From the NCBI RefSeq assembly GCF_000165425.1, contig NW_001798981.1:209580-273579 (forward strand): DNA of 64,000 bases, written 5' to 3'. The notes below the pieces were generated by a model, which made no database searches, was not told where the DNA came from, and worked only from the letters and a program-made list of their open reading frames with translations. Positions within the stretch are counted from its first letter, which is position 1. Each line of letters begins with the position of its first letter. Below, piece by piece: positions 33,869 to 46,051 of this stretch. The stretch is from Paramecium tetraurelia. Its lineage: Eukaryota > Ciliophora > Oligohymenophorea > Peniculida > Parameciidae. Made by a program: the position numbers and the translations under genes.

Positions 33869-35581
33869 ATGGACAAATTGTATATTGGTATACGAGCTGA
33901 AGACAAATCATACATGGAGAGAAGAACACCCATTCCCCCTCATGATTGCAAGTATATTATGGAAAAAGTATATAATTCAAAATATTTGTAGCATAATCAA
34001 ATTTAAATAATTGTATAGCCTTCAACGAAGAGAATATTCACCGACGATCAATACTTAGAAGTGGGATGCTTGGTTTAGGACGATTTATCGATCTGCAGAG
34101 CAATCATATGTATTAAGGAAATTCCCATTGAAAAATACATAGAAGGAATGACATATTTAAATTGGTCTCACACTTTAGAGGGGGAACCATATAATATGCC
34201 AGCTCTGGATGTGATGCTTAAGAAAAATATTAGGCATTTGGAGTACGAACGAATTTACGACGATAACGTAATCACTTATTATACTAGAATAGGGTGTTAA
34301 CATAACCTCGTTCCCTTACGCTGGTATCGCAGGAATCATCACGTTCTTGAATGAATACGGCAAGTACTTACTCAAAAGAGACATGAATACACCATTTTTG
34401 CAAATCGGTCCAACTTTCTAATATTATAATAAAAAAGACGCTTATGAAGCCTTATAAAAGGCAGGCTAAGCTATTTAAGAAAGAGGACTCCCTCCTAAGC
34501 TAGGGTTGCCACTAATAATTGGAGTAATGGGTTCAACTGGTTCATGTGGTAAAGGTTCTTTGGAAGCCTTGTCTCAACTTCAGATTACACTGGTAAATCC
34601 AGAAGATTTGAAAGAACTAGTTAGGAACTCAAATGATAAAAAACATAGGAACACCGTTTATGTTTGTCCTTTTAAAACTACTGATTTGGTTAGGCATAAA
34701 CATGATGTTCACAAAGAATTCACATCTCAAGATTATTATGAAAATCCATTAGATTATGAACCTATCTTCCATCAGAAATACCTACCCTATCTAACGATTC
34801 TCGTTAACGATATTTATTGGGAATACAAGTTTCCTCGATATGTTACTGATTCCTAAATTAAAGTAAGAAATATATTCTATAACTTAGGAATTATTTGAAT
34901 CTGGTAATAGTAGATTGCAGGCTGTATGTGATGTTACATGTGATCTAGAAGGCTCCATCTAATTCTTAAAGAAGTTCACTAACCCTGATCATCCAGTTTA
35001 CTATTATAATCCAATATCTCAATAAGTTCACGATGAATTCGATTTCGAATCTCAAAAGGACATCATGTATATGTCAATTGATTTCTTGCCATCCTAAATG
35101 CCATATGAAGCCAGCATGGATTTCGGAAAAGCTCTAAGGAATATTGTTCCATACTTGGCCTACTCAGACCCAACAAAACCTTTAGAAGAGAGTGGGCTAC
35201 CTGAATTTTTGTAAAATGCAACTGTCACTCTACATGGTTAACTTACTTAGAAATTTGAATACATCAATGAATTAAGAAAACTTAATGAAACAGAAACTGA
35301 CCATTAAAAGTTCAGAATGATAACGTCATACTATTCAAACAAAATTAATACAATTAAAGATAACACCTCAATAGACAATAAGTCACTATCTTAATAATAA
35401 CTGTAACTTAATATCTTATTATATTAGATCAACTGATTCTGATGCATAGGATGATAGATTCTAATCAGAGGATTAATCTAGAAAGCTGCATACTTCTTCT
35501 AGTATTAGTGAGACTAATATCGATGAGGGTAGATCAGTTAATAATCAACGAACTTTGGAAGAACAAATCTAAATTTCATGA
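33869..35581 (+). CDS. Lysine-ketoglutarate reductase / saccharopine dehydrogenase-like protein (LKR domain only)
   Basis: Begins M-D-K-L-Y-I-G-I-R-A-E-D-K-S. It matches the alanine-dehydrogenase/LKR half of the bifunctional lysine-degrading enzyme AASS, which condenses lysine with 2-oxoglutarate. Visible motifs are G-I-R-A-E-D-K...E-R-R-T-P-I-P-P-H-D, G-Q/E-P-Y-N-M-P-A-L-D, S-F-P-Y-A-G-I-A-G-I-I-T-F, the nucleotide-site G-V-M-G-S-T-G-S-C-G-K-G and D-V-T-C-D-L-E-G-S. Three 25-nt introns (near 34267, 34863 and 35403) give 546 codons. The saccharopine dehydrogenase half of AASS is absent; instead there is a Ser/Asp-rich tail (S-T-D-S-D-A-Q-D-D-R...S-S-S-I-S-E). The second step of the pathway must therefore be encoded elsewhere. 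Confidence 0.88.
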
Positions 35582-36278
35582 TTATTATTAATTTAGCTTT
35601 ATTATTATTTTGAAATTTATATTTATAGTTAAATTTCTAATTAAGTCAAATAATAAATGGAATATCATTTATTACAAAATAAACTTTGGAATTTGATTTA
35701 GCAAATCAGATTATTTTAATGTGAATTTCCAAAGTCATGATTTCCTTATTATAATTTTAGAAATGAGTAAGTATTTATTGTATTCTTAAATACTCATAAG
35801 AAATATTATGTCAAACTAATTCTTTTTTTGAAATAAATGTTTATCTCCTAATTATTTTATGATTGTATTGATATGATTTACTATAATTTAGTGAGTACTT
35901 GGTTACAAAATTGTCTCTTAATGATCAAATAGAAGTAAGATATTGGATTTACAAATTGTATAAAGTTTCTCAAGATCATTTATTAAAATCCACTTTTGTT
36001 TAGAATTGTTTGTATTTGAATATGGAGAGCAAAACTTAAGAATTATAATAGTTGTTTATTTTGATTATTTAAATATTATAGTAAATTCCTATGTTGATTT
36101 AATGAATAAATAATCTCTTTTATATTTATATTGTTTCACATCTACATTATTTATTCCTTTTTTCTATACATTTATAATATAAAATTGTAAAACAATTAAA
36201 TTTATGTAAAGCTTTTCGAATTACTTGATAAGCTATTCACAATTCACAACACTAAAAATTTATAAAAACCTAATGTAA
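35582..36278. other. Intergenic, AT-rich, no gene seen
   Basis: 697 bases after the LKR-like gene. Fragments of plus-strand frames are short and inconsistent. A weak dyad around 35,690-35,740 (ctttggaatt / aatttccaaag) is imperfect. Confidence 0.35.
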
Positions 36279-36482
36279 ATGGATGCTTTTATATTCTATT
36301 TTGCAGTTAGATCTTGCAAACAAATCAACATCTTGTTAGGAATAGCAGATATCATACACTTCATCTTATTTTTCCCTATCGCATGTCAAGACCATTCTGA
36401 AAATACTATTCAATTGATTCAAACCTTTACTTTCATTTTCATTTATAAGATAATGATATACTTTTCCCTTCATAAAATATGA
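36279..36482 (+). CDS. Small membrane protein candidate, 67 aa
   Basis: Short frame with 67 sense codons and TGA at 36480-36482, notable for containing no TAA or TAG codons. It starts M-D-A-F-I-F-Y-F-A-V-R-S-C-K-Q and has two hydrophobic stretches (I-I-H-F-I-L-F-F-P-I-A and F-I-F-I-Y-K-I-M-I-Y-F). It could be a real small two-pass protein or chance AT-rich hydrophobic coding. No homologue is recognised. Confidence 0.3.
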   Translation: MDAFIFYFAVRSCKQINILLGIADIIHFILFFPIACQDHSENTIQLIQTFTFIFIYKIMIYFSLHKI

Positions 36483-36485
36483 GTT

Positions 36486-37101
36486 ACTTCATATTGACTA
36501 AAAAAAAATTCTTTAATGATTATGAATGATTTTGAAAATTTATTTATCATTATATTACTATCATCATACGATAAATTGATCTAAAAAATGAAATTGATAA
36601 TTACATCAATCATTAATGATTATCTAAAATTAAATTATTCTAAAATTTACCATTAAATTAGGTTTATTGAATTGATATCAAATCAGAATGTTTAGAACTA
36701 CTTATCAAAGAATTTACAAAGTAAGGCATTTTAATTATTATTGTAATCTAAATAACATCATAAGTTCAAGAAAATAATTAGAAATAAAGGATTTTTCTAA
36801 TTTAATAATGATATAATTGAATTTAAGAGAAATCTCTTAATATTTAGAACATAATAGTCGTTTTTTATTTGGATTCTATTCATACGCTGATCTCTGTCCG
36901 ATAATATTCTTTAAATAAAATTGGTGTTAATTTAATACAAAATCTGATGAAAAATTTAAGAAAAAACATTGATAAATAAATTTAAAAGGTATATATTTAT
37001 GAATGATGAGATTTTTATATTTAAATATAGATAAACATGCAATAACACTCTTTCTTAATCTTCAAATCTGTGTGATCTTATCAAGTGATTAAATGCAATG
37101 A
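36486..37101. other. AT-rich spacer upstream of the subtelomeric membrane-protein gene
   Basis: About 600 bases, GC very low. A possible zinc-ribbon-like N-terminal exon of the next gene may lie at 37,036-37,130, where one frame reads Y-Q-V-I-K-C-N-E-C-Q-N. Otherwise nothing is seen. Confidence 0.3.
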
Positions 37102-40100
37102 GTGCTAAAATCGTTTTTTATTGTATCTCTTGTCAGATTTCAAATTATTTAAGACGACATTTAGATTTCTTTAACTATAAATAAATTTCCTTTTCATTAT
37201 TAATTTCAAAAGGTGTTGAATGAGAAAAGTTGTTAAGGGAAAGACATCGAGTAATTAGATTATTGCCAAATTGCTTTTTAATAGCTTTATAAGGATGACA
37301 TAAATAGTCTTAAGAAATAAAATCGAACCTTCTTTGTTTCATTTAGTTTTTATTAAAACCCTTCTTTTAATCAAAGCAATTTAAGAAATATAATTAATCT
37401 CATCAATTCAATAGGAGGAAAACAGAAAAGAATATATACAGATTTCATTATTCTCCGTTTTATCAAAATTTTCATTAAATTCAATTTGGTACAATAAAGA
37501 TGAGCTAATATTTTATCTATTATTATTTTATGGAGTAATTCATTTTTTAGTTGTAATTGTTGCATACTTAGATTAGTAAGGGAAAATAGTATTTGTAAAT
37601 GTCTTTTTTAAATATTGTTAAATTGTATTCCACAATATCATATTCTTACCATCATTGAATATATTTATTAATTTTGCACTTTCATAAAACAATCTAGCAT
37701 TATCACTAATCGGAATACTACTGACGATATTACTAGAATTATTATTTTGTTTTTTCAATCCTAAGATTGCTCTTTTTGAAATCGAAGGATGTTTCTCAAT
37801 TAGATCAACTAATGGATTTTATTTACTAATGCAATTTATTATTTGCTTTGTTGTTTAAGGCAAATAATCGAACACTGTGGCGGCTATTTTATTATTATTA
37901 GCAAAATTAGCAGTAATAAAACAATAAATACATAATAATGATTACAATAGCTGGTATAATTTGTCTATTTCAAATTTTGTTATTTCTTATATTTTAGTGT
38001 TTTTGACAAATTAGTTTTGGAAAGATTTGGTTCTTATATATATTTTATTGAATACTCTCTTGAAATGTCTCAGATAAACAAAATGTGAAACAGAAGCATT
38101 TTAAAACAAAAATCTAACTTTTTATCAATATACAATATTAAAACATCCTCAAATGAGATCTAGTTTGAAAGACTTTTCACTATTTTATAGGACCCTATCT
38201 GAAAACAGAAAATCTAACTATTAAGAGTAAATGATAAAAGAAGGATAATTTGAAGAAAGATTTGCTATTATAAATCACGTCTATCAATTTAATCAAATCT
38301 AATTATATTTAAATTTGATCAAAATTAATTCAGATTAACTAAATTGGTTTTAAAAAACAAAACTTGAAGCAAACCTTCTTAATACTATATAATCCTCTTA
38401 AAAAGCAATGACATCTTCTTTAAATGTTCGATAATTCATTCAAGCACTTGATGTGGAATAATAAAACTTATGGCTTTTAATTAATTTAATTGATGTAAAA
38501 TGCCAGTTTTATAATTTTTTAATTAAAGAGTAACCTCTTTATTAATATTTATAAAATTTCAAAAAACAATTTGATAAATTAATATATGCCCTTGAAAAAT
38601 TTAAGGGTATTTTCGAAGGCTAATATGATCTTGAATCTGGAAAAATGAAAACTTCCAACACTTTCGATTATATTTCCATATATATCATATCTTCTTTTGA
38701 ATATATTTTTTATGGTAATTATTTCAAAGTAATTTAACAATTGGTAATTTTAGGCAAAAGAACTTGAAAAAAAATAGAATGAAGTATCTGCATTAGATAA
38801 AATTATGAACTTGAAATTCTAAAGAAGTATTATATTAATAAATATAATAGATGAGGCTTTCCTTGTGTCTACAAGTGTTATTAGGAACTCCTATACAATT
38901 TTAAATTCTAAGAATAAGAGACTAATGTTAGTGTTAGAATAAGAAAGTGAACCAAAGTTGATTAGTGATTTTCTACCTCCATTTTCAAATACGATTTACA
39001 ATAATCTTGTAAGTAATTACCTTTAGACAGGGTTTAATATAAAATAGCCTTGTTCTCTATATTTTTTGAGATTTGACTACTTAGTTGAGTGTGATTTTTA
39101 TATAAATGCCCAAATGAGCAAGGACGACATAGTATTGTAAAATTATTTTGTTTTGAAAAATTAACCTAATCATTTACTTGTATTTGATAATGAAGGTAAA
39201 ATATTAGGGATAACTTATGACATTTTTGGTTATTTAATTTAAAAATCAGACAATACCTATACAAAGAATTTATCAGTTTCACAATTTTTACATTGTGGAA
39301 TGATTCAATATTATTTGCCAGAAATCTATAAGTTTATTTAAGATTTGGCAGGCTAACCTTCATCTGTTAGTAACCAACAGATTCTAAATATCGCATCGAG
39401 ATGGGATTTTCCAATTAACCATAAAAAATGCTTAGATTCTACTTAAAATCTACTACACTAATCAGATGAATAGAGTCACAAATCAGTAAAAAAAAAGCCT
39501 TTGTATCACTAAACTTGGAAGAAATAATAAAGTTAGGTGTTGTTGGATGAAAATATTATAATTTAAAATGTATTGGTAAAACTAATGTAAAAGCAACTAA
39601 TCTAATAAATACAAAATCTTGTTGTACCTTCTTCTAGGATGAAAAGCATTGAGTTTGAGGGTTCGTTGGAATTTGTAAAGGTTAAATAGATGGAAGGTGA
39701 TTCATGTTATTTTATATTGAGATTTAAACAAATAGAAGATTATTCATAAGATAAAGTTTAGAAGATTGTTTAAGAATATTAATTTTATTCATCGTTGGCG
39801 ATTGATGAATAACAATATGAAGATTTACAAATAGATTACGAATTTATTAGAAAAATAATCAATTATAAAACTTTCAATAATTCACTTAAATACAATATTA
39901 TAATACTGCTATTCATGATAATCATTACGATTCTTGCTTTAATTATCAATTATACTTAAAATTATGAATAGATGATCTATTACTAGCATTTAGTTAATTT
40001 TCTTACTACTCCTTAGGCAATGACTTATAATATAGGAGCCGCATTTATATTGATGTGGAATCAATATTGTATTTAAAATAAATTGTATTTAACAAGTCCT

Positions 40101-41729
40101 TATTTAGAGTAGAGAAGAGAAACTTAACTAGTTGGTTTATTCGAATTTTGGAATTAAGTCCAAGAAGAATATACTATGAAACTAAGTATGAAGAGCATAG
40201 AATTAGGGATGAATAATATAAGTTTAATCTCGTTTGAGAACAATATTAAATCTACTGCTGATATAGATTTCTATTCATTTTATGCAATAATGCGAGAATC
40301 TATGGTAAGATAGTTTAAAAATACTGATTTTAATGATAGTACTACTTTTGATCCTGGAATATTGTAAACAAATGGAACAATTAGACAAAATATGCTATAA
40401 ATATTTAAGTTTCATCACAAAGTATAAGATGAAGTAATAGAATAGACAGAAATATCCTTTTCATAATTCGAGGACCAAACCTTTAAGCTTTGTATTTATT
40501 CTTCTGCTGTAATATTACTCTTTCTAGTAATTTTTATAATAATTAATTGTTCTTTGTTATAAAAGTAAGCTAAACTCATTAGATTGCTTTAATACTTGAA
40601 CATCAACATAATTTTTGATTAAGTCGAGATTTTGAATTTCTAAAAAGAATAATTGTAAAAATTATTAATAGTGTAGAATATTCAAAAATCTAATCCTCTG
40701 ACTTCATAACAAAACGAAAAGGCTCCTTTAATTTAGACCAAACTTAATCCTTTGAGTAAATTAGATAATTATGATGAGAAGTATCATTTGTTGATAATAT
40801 TATCTTTGATCATAGGAGTTTAACTCATATTTTTCATTTTTGGATCTTAGATAATAGCTCAATTGTATAATAGAGATCACTAAGATAGTTTAATCTTAAC
40901 AATGAAATATCTTAAATTAAAAACTCGATTAGATTCAACTATAATTGTTGGGGAAATAATAAAAACTGAGCATCTTTTGAAAAATAATAGTAATATTAAT
41001 TTCATTAATGAGACTGAACACATCTAGTTCTTTTTTGACAATGTTGATCAGTTAAACAATTTATCAAATAATATCAACAATGACCTTCTAACAGTTTCAT
41101 CCTACAACTCCTCCTTTTAAGAGAAACTCTTAGACATATTTAACAAAGATTTATGTCTGCATTACACATTTTTATTAAGTTTTTGTATAATTGACAATAT
41201 CAGAATTGATTATTACGAGAACGAAAACTATTTAACATTAATAGATAAGGGGATATTTGGAATATTGCAAGATTTAGATAAATTAGCCAAGTAGGATTAC
41301 AATTATGAGTATATCAATTAAAAATATGAATACAACCAAAGCCATTCAGATTACTTTCTAAGCTAGCCAATTCATAATCACTTATTTTAATAATACTTTA
41401 TCGAAATCTAAACTTGTATTTATCTGTGTTTTCTTGATATTTTTGCTGAAACCAAAGTTTTAAGTGACAGATTATCAAGTTCGATTCTCCTCTACTTAGT
41501 CACATCTTCTGTCGTGTAATTTATTTATCAATATATAGTTTCTTGTTATTAACATGGTCGATTGCTGGATTTTGGATTTATAAATAATATAAAAGATGTA
41601 ACCAATTAAAGTTAATAGCTACTTTATTTCCTCCTGCTTTATTAAAGTAGAATAGCTTCAATAAATTGTTGCATTTTTAATTACTGTAAAATAAGTGATT
41701 GTTAATTTGACATAAATATTTACAAATGA
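37102..41729 (+). CDS. Large multi-pass membrane protein, ciliate PAS-like family
   Basis: Plus-strand frame of about 1,500 codons. One clear 25-nt intron (near 38729-38753) lies within it, and a one-base frame step near 37,500 is unresolved. Layout: basic N-terminal part, a cluster of hydrophobic helices (about 37,500-38,050), a long soluble region with a PAS-like fold (H-L-L-V-F-D-N-E-G-K-I-L-G-I-T), a membrane span I-I-L-L-F-M-I-I-I-T-I-L-A, a large loop and two or three further spans (about 40,500, 40,820 and 41,480). This arrangement is typical of a very large, ciliate-expanded family of unknown function. It is the last gene before the telomeric repeat, 715 bases away. The start codon is not identified. 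Confidence 0.6.
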
Positions 41730-42444
41730 ATTAAATTTGATATAATTATCTTAATCTTTTTTTAAATTGCTCCTTTTTTGATGGTTGTAACCTTAGAGAA
41801 GGGAGTATAATATTTATTCCAATATTTATAAATTAGAATGAATTAATTTATAAAAATATTTATCAAAATTTTGTTTTACCTAATTTTTAGCTAATATAAA
41901 AATATCAAAAAATAATAATCCCATAAAGCATTTATTTTAGCACCACAAACATATTTTACAAAATTTAAACCTTCAAAAATTGCAAATAATATTCTCCCTG
42001 AAAGTGGTTTTTATTTTTCACCTTTTTAGCTACCATTAATATTAAAACTTTAAGAATTACCTAAATCTCAATTTAGAAGCTAAGGAGACATTTACCACAT
42101 ATTAAGGCTGTGTAGAGGAATCATTTTATGAATCATCTGAGGGCACATTCATATCTATCCTTGTCCTTTTGTTGCCCTTTTGCTTAACTTATTCTGGTTA
42201 CAAAAACCAGGTTAATTATTCTAACTTAAACTTAGATCTCACCTCTTCTGCTTCACTAAAAGACTTAGATTATCTTCTCTTTCTACTTGCTTACTGTTAT
42301 TATCCTGCTTGTTTTTAACTATTTTTTATCACTTATCTTTCTGGATTCTCCTAATTCCCATTTTTTTACCTAAGAATCTAACCAAGGCTAGATTTATTAA
42401 GTTGACCAGTTAATTAGACCAATCTTAGAAAGCTACCTCTTGAA
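41730..42444. other. Subtelomeric spacer, left arm
   Basis: 715 bases between the last gene and the telomeric repeat. There is no convincing ORF. Pyrimidine-rich runs around 42,150-42,350 are moderately richer in C than the surroundings. Confidence 0.45.
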
Positions 42445-42503
42445 GGGGTTGGGGTTGGGGTTGGGTTTGGGGTTGGGTTTGGGGTTGGGGTTGGGTTTGG
42501 TTT
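42445..42503 (+). repeat. Telomeric repeat, G-strand (GGGGTT/GGGTTT mix)
   Basis: About 59 bases of GGGGTT and GGGTTT units in irregular order, then TTTTTCC and the N gap. The mix of G4T2 and G3T3 is the known Paramecium telomerase product. G-rich strand on the + strand means a chromosome's right end. Confidence 0.95.
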
Positions 42504-42507
42504 TTCC

Positions 42508-42657
42508 NNNNNNNNNNNNNNNNNNNNNNNNNNNNNNNNNNNNNNNNNNNNNNNNNNNNNNNNNNNNNNNNNNNNNNNNNNNNNNNNNNNNNNNNNNNNN
42601 NNNNNNNNNNNNNNNNNNNNNNNNNNNNNNNNNNNNNNNNNNNNNNNNNNNNNNNNN
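42508..42657. other. Assembly gap, 150 N
   Basis: Exactly 150 undefined bases between two oppositely oriented telomeric tracts; the round number suggests a scaffolding placeholder. Confidence 0.98.
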
Positions 42658-42678
42658 GGTAATGCACACCGAAAGATA

Positions 42679-42937
42679 CCCAAACCCCAACCCCAACCCC
42701 AAACCCCAAACCCAACCTCAACCCCAACCCCAACCCCAACCCCAACCCAAACCCAACCTCAACCCCAACCCCAACCCCAAACCCAACCCCAAACCCAAAG
42801 CCAACCCCAAACCCAAACCCAAACCCAAACTAAACCCAAACCCAAACCCAAACCCAAACCCAAACCCAAACCCAAACCGAAACCCAAACCCCAACCCCAA
42901 AACCCAAACCCAAAACCCAAACCCAAAACCCAAACCC
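42679..42937 (-). repeat. Telomeric repeat, C-strand (CCCCAA/CCCAAA mix, degenerating inward)
   Basis: About 259 bases of CCCCAA, CCCAAA and later CCCAAAA units, including variant units (CCCAACCTCAA, CCAAAG, CTAAACC, CCGAAA). C-rich strand on the + strand marks a chromosome's left end. Twenty-one bases of unrelated sequence (42658-42678) separate it from the gap. The outer part is G4T2-rich and the inner part near 42,800-42,937 is mostly G3T3-type or longer. Confidence 0.95.
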
Positions 42938-44759
42938 TTTAAAAACAAAATTTAGTTTTTTGAATTTGTGGGTATTCGATAAAAGGTTCCCGAAATGCGC
43001 CAGTCTTCTTGGCTAGGTATGAAACTTATTCGATTATATTCTTTTATTCTTTAATGTTAGTGACATGTGGTATGTATATTGGTGTACAGCCGTCTAATTA
43101 TCTGAGGCCTAGCCCAGACAAAGTTATTTCTTCACCAAAGGTAGATAATGTAATGGTTACGCTTGTTATTGTATCTTGAGACATGATAGATGCTTCCTTC
43201 CCTCTTTGCATATGAGAATAATATCTTGATTTCCCCTTTATTTTCTATTGGCAAAGCAAGCATAACTCCATAAATTGATAACCATAATTCAAATTGAAAA
43301 TTATTATAAATTTAATAAAAATAATACACACATGAACTTAATCTGATTTAAGGTCTTTAAACATTTTTTCAATAAATCAAGGAAACTGAAAAGGTAACCT
43401 TTTAATTTAGCAAGTATTAAATTCGCAGCTCATAAAAATATAAAACTTCTTTTTTTTTGTTTAATTTTTGATTCAATTATTGTAAACCCTTGACAGATTT
43501 GATTTTAAACATTTTAAGGCTTGGATACTGGAAATTTACATAAATGCAATAAAATATCAATAAAACAACTTGATAATTTTTATTTTATTCTATTCAGGGA
43601 TTTATTATTACTTAGTAATTATATAAAATTAACTTTTATAACTCAATCATTCTATATTCGCCATCCCTTACAACATTTTTTATTTCTTTTAACAATTCTG
43701 CAAAACAGTTAACCTAAAATACTACTCTAGAACCCATTTAATTTTTATTTGCAAGAGAATATTTCACTTTTACGAAAAACGTAAGGTCAATCATGGTTCT
43801 ATTGACTTTAAGAATATGATCTTCTTTTATTTTTAAAAAAGTTCTCAATTTAGAATTCGGTAATGGTTTTTGCTACTTTAGCGAGAATTAGATCACCATT
43901 TACTTACAATCATGTGTGTAATCAATTTTTGGCTTCACAAAAGTGTAACCTCACCTTATCCTTAACTAATTGATGTCAATATATCATTTCGTAATTAATT
44001 ATAAATTTTTATTGTAAATAATACCCTTAAAATATATTTAATAAATTTCACCTTTTAACATATCACAAGGTTTCTCAAGTGCTAGTATTTGTGAGCAGCA
44101 ATTAATTGACACATTTAATGAGTTTATTCTCTAACAAATCCAGTCCTAAGCATTCGAAAACTAATGGATTTAATCCTCTTCATTTATGAAAATTCTAAAG
44201 GTCAAAAAAAACTACAAAATATCTGCTAGCACAATACAATCCATTTGATTTACATTTGAAAGTGCTACTTTCCATAAAACATTATTGTTTTTTGGAAATT
44301 TTGGCATATTTTCTTCCTTCTTTATAATTTCTGTATCACAGCATTATATACTTATTTTGATCCATACTTTAGTAGGCTTTAACATTTATTTGTTATACTC
44401 TTACTTTATAGTGTATCGAATAAATTTTCTAAATGATTTATTTACTAGCTTTGATTTTTGTCAAACCTTCTCTTACTTTTGATAAAGTTGTTTATCAATC
44501 ATAGTCGAATCATATGTATTGTTTGTATATTTAGTTAGACATCTTTAAAAGATTTACCATATATTAAAAAAAGTACATCTTTCTCTCTCCATATCATATT
44601 TATTTTTAAAATGTGGGATTCTTTTGTTATAATTATTACTGAATTCTGAATGACTGTTATTGGAGCTGAGCATTTGTATTAAAGACATAGTTTTATTTAT
44701 TTTATCCTCTTTTACTTTTCTTTCATTTGCATGTATTACTAGCAGAAATTGGAGTAAGC
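42938..44759. other. Subtelomeric spacer, right arm
   Basis: 1.8 kb of very AT-rich DNA with no frame that holds coding character for long. Short hydrophobic frames (for example 43521-43712 and 44285-44482) look like chance. No tRNA, repeat unit or transposon end is recognised. Confidence 0.4.
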
Positions 44760-45780
44760 CTTGCTAATTTATTGATATGCAATTGCTGGGATGGATATTT
44801 TCTTGTTGGTTAACATTTTTATGATTACCACAACAAATGTAAACTCAGGATTAATTGACCTTAATTTATTTCTTAAATGTTCCACCATTAAGATTGCTAG
44901 ATAAAATGATTGTTTATTGAATCCAACAGCAATAGCATTTGTAAATAATGGTAGAAGCACTTTTAAACCATCTAAAATCTGTCTTTAGAACACAATTATT
45001 GAACCAGCTAGAATATAGTTAAAGCGATAGCTGAAGAATCACGTTCTTGTAAATACATACTTATTAGGAAAATAAACATTCTTCTCTTTTTTGCATTGTC
45101 AAATTCTCTCTCAGAATATTATGTGAGAGTATCTTTTGTGATAATGCTGATACTGACAGTTCTAACTGTTAACTGAGCAAGCATTTAAGAAGCCTATGCC
45201 AGTTTCATCTATAAATGGATCATTGTGATTAGTAAATTGTGCAGCATTACTATTCATATAACTACTTGAATCTACTTAAGCCTTACATCAATTTATGTAA
45301 TTGTAGTTGATAATGCTTTATGGAGGTTGACAGTGTCAAAACCAGAACAAAGTTTCGCATACATCATCATTGATAATTATAATACATTAGATTTCATGAA
45401 TGCCAGAATGATAGACAACCAAAATACTATTTTTATAACTACTATGCAAATCTTATATCTCAAAACAGTAATGCAGTTGATTTGTAGCAATTTCTGCACT
45501 AAGGCTTTTGTACACTCATTATTATTCGAATAACACATACTTTCATTACAATTTAGTACATTTGTATGAGGGTACATTCTGTAACATCTCCATAATTGAA
45601 TGTATCTATGAAAGTTGCACTATTTCGAATACATTTAACTCAACTTCACAAAGCGAGAAGCACTAAAATATAGAGATAATTATTGTAAATCCTGTTCATG
45701 TGACTTTTTACAGTCAGTCGATTCATATGCACTTACTTTTCTATCTACCTAGTATTTGTTTTTAACAGGCCCCTATTAGT
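44760..45780 (-). pseudogene. Fragmented coding-like region, possible beta-helix or surface-protein remnant
   Basis: Minus-strand protein-like pieces lie in different frames: Q-V-D-S-S-S-Y-M-N-S-N-A-A-Q-F-T-N-H (near 45,240), N-S-A-T-F-I-D-T-F-N-Y-G-D-V-T-E-C-T (near 45,580) and N-A-I-A-V-G-F-N-K-Q-S-F-Y (near 44,920). The Asn/Ser-rich alternating pattern is like the repeated rungs of parallel beta-helix or pectin-lyase-like surface proteins. Frame changes and TGA codons break it every 50-100 codons, without matching introns. It is most likely a decayed gene; the family is a guess. Confidence 0.35.
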
Positions 45781-46051
45781 TGTGGATGATATTAAAGAGA
45801 TATTTTAGAACATCCGTTATTTAGAATCATCATGACAGATTATCTGAACCCTTTGCAACTTAATAAGATTTATCATTATAGGCAACAGTAATCTAAAGAG
45901 TGTTCAAAAAATTAGTAATAGAGAGGTTAATTTATGTATTGATAAATTCAATTGAATTGTATACAAAAAGTGCAAATTACTTAATAGAATTACAAGAAGA
46001 TATTTATTTTTATTGTCTCTAATATATTATTAAAAGCTCTAACAATAGGAA

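Noticed and set aside
35690..35740. Second hairpin downstream of the LKR-like gene
   Set aside because: The arms match for only about 8-9 bases with mismatches, which is expected by chance in AT-rich DNA.
42440..42955. Apparent ORFs through the telomeric repeats and gap (Pro/Asn or Gly/Leu repeats)
   Set aside because: They are six-frame translations of telomeric repeat and run across 150 undefined bases; no gene is present.
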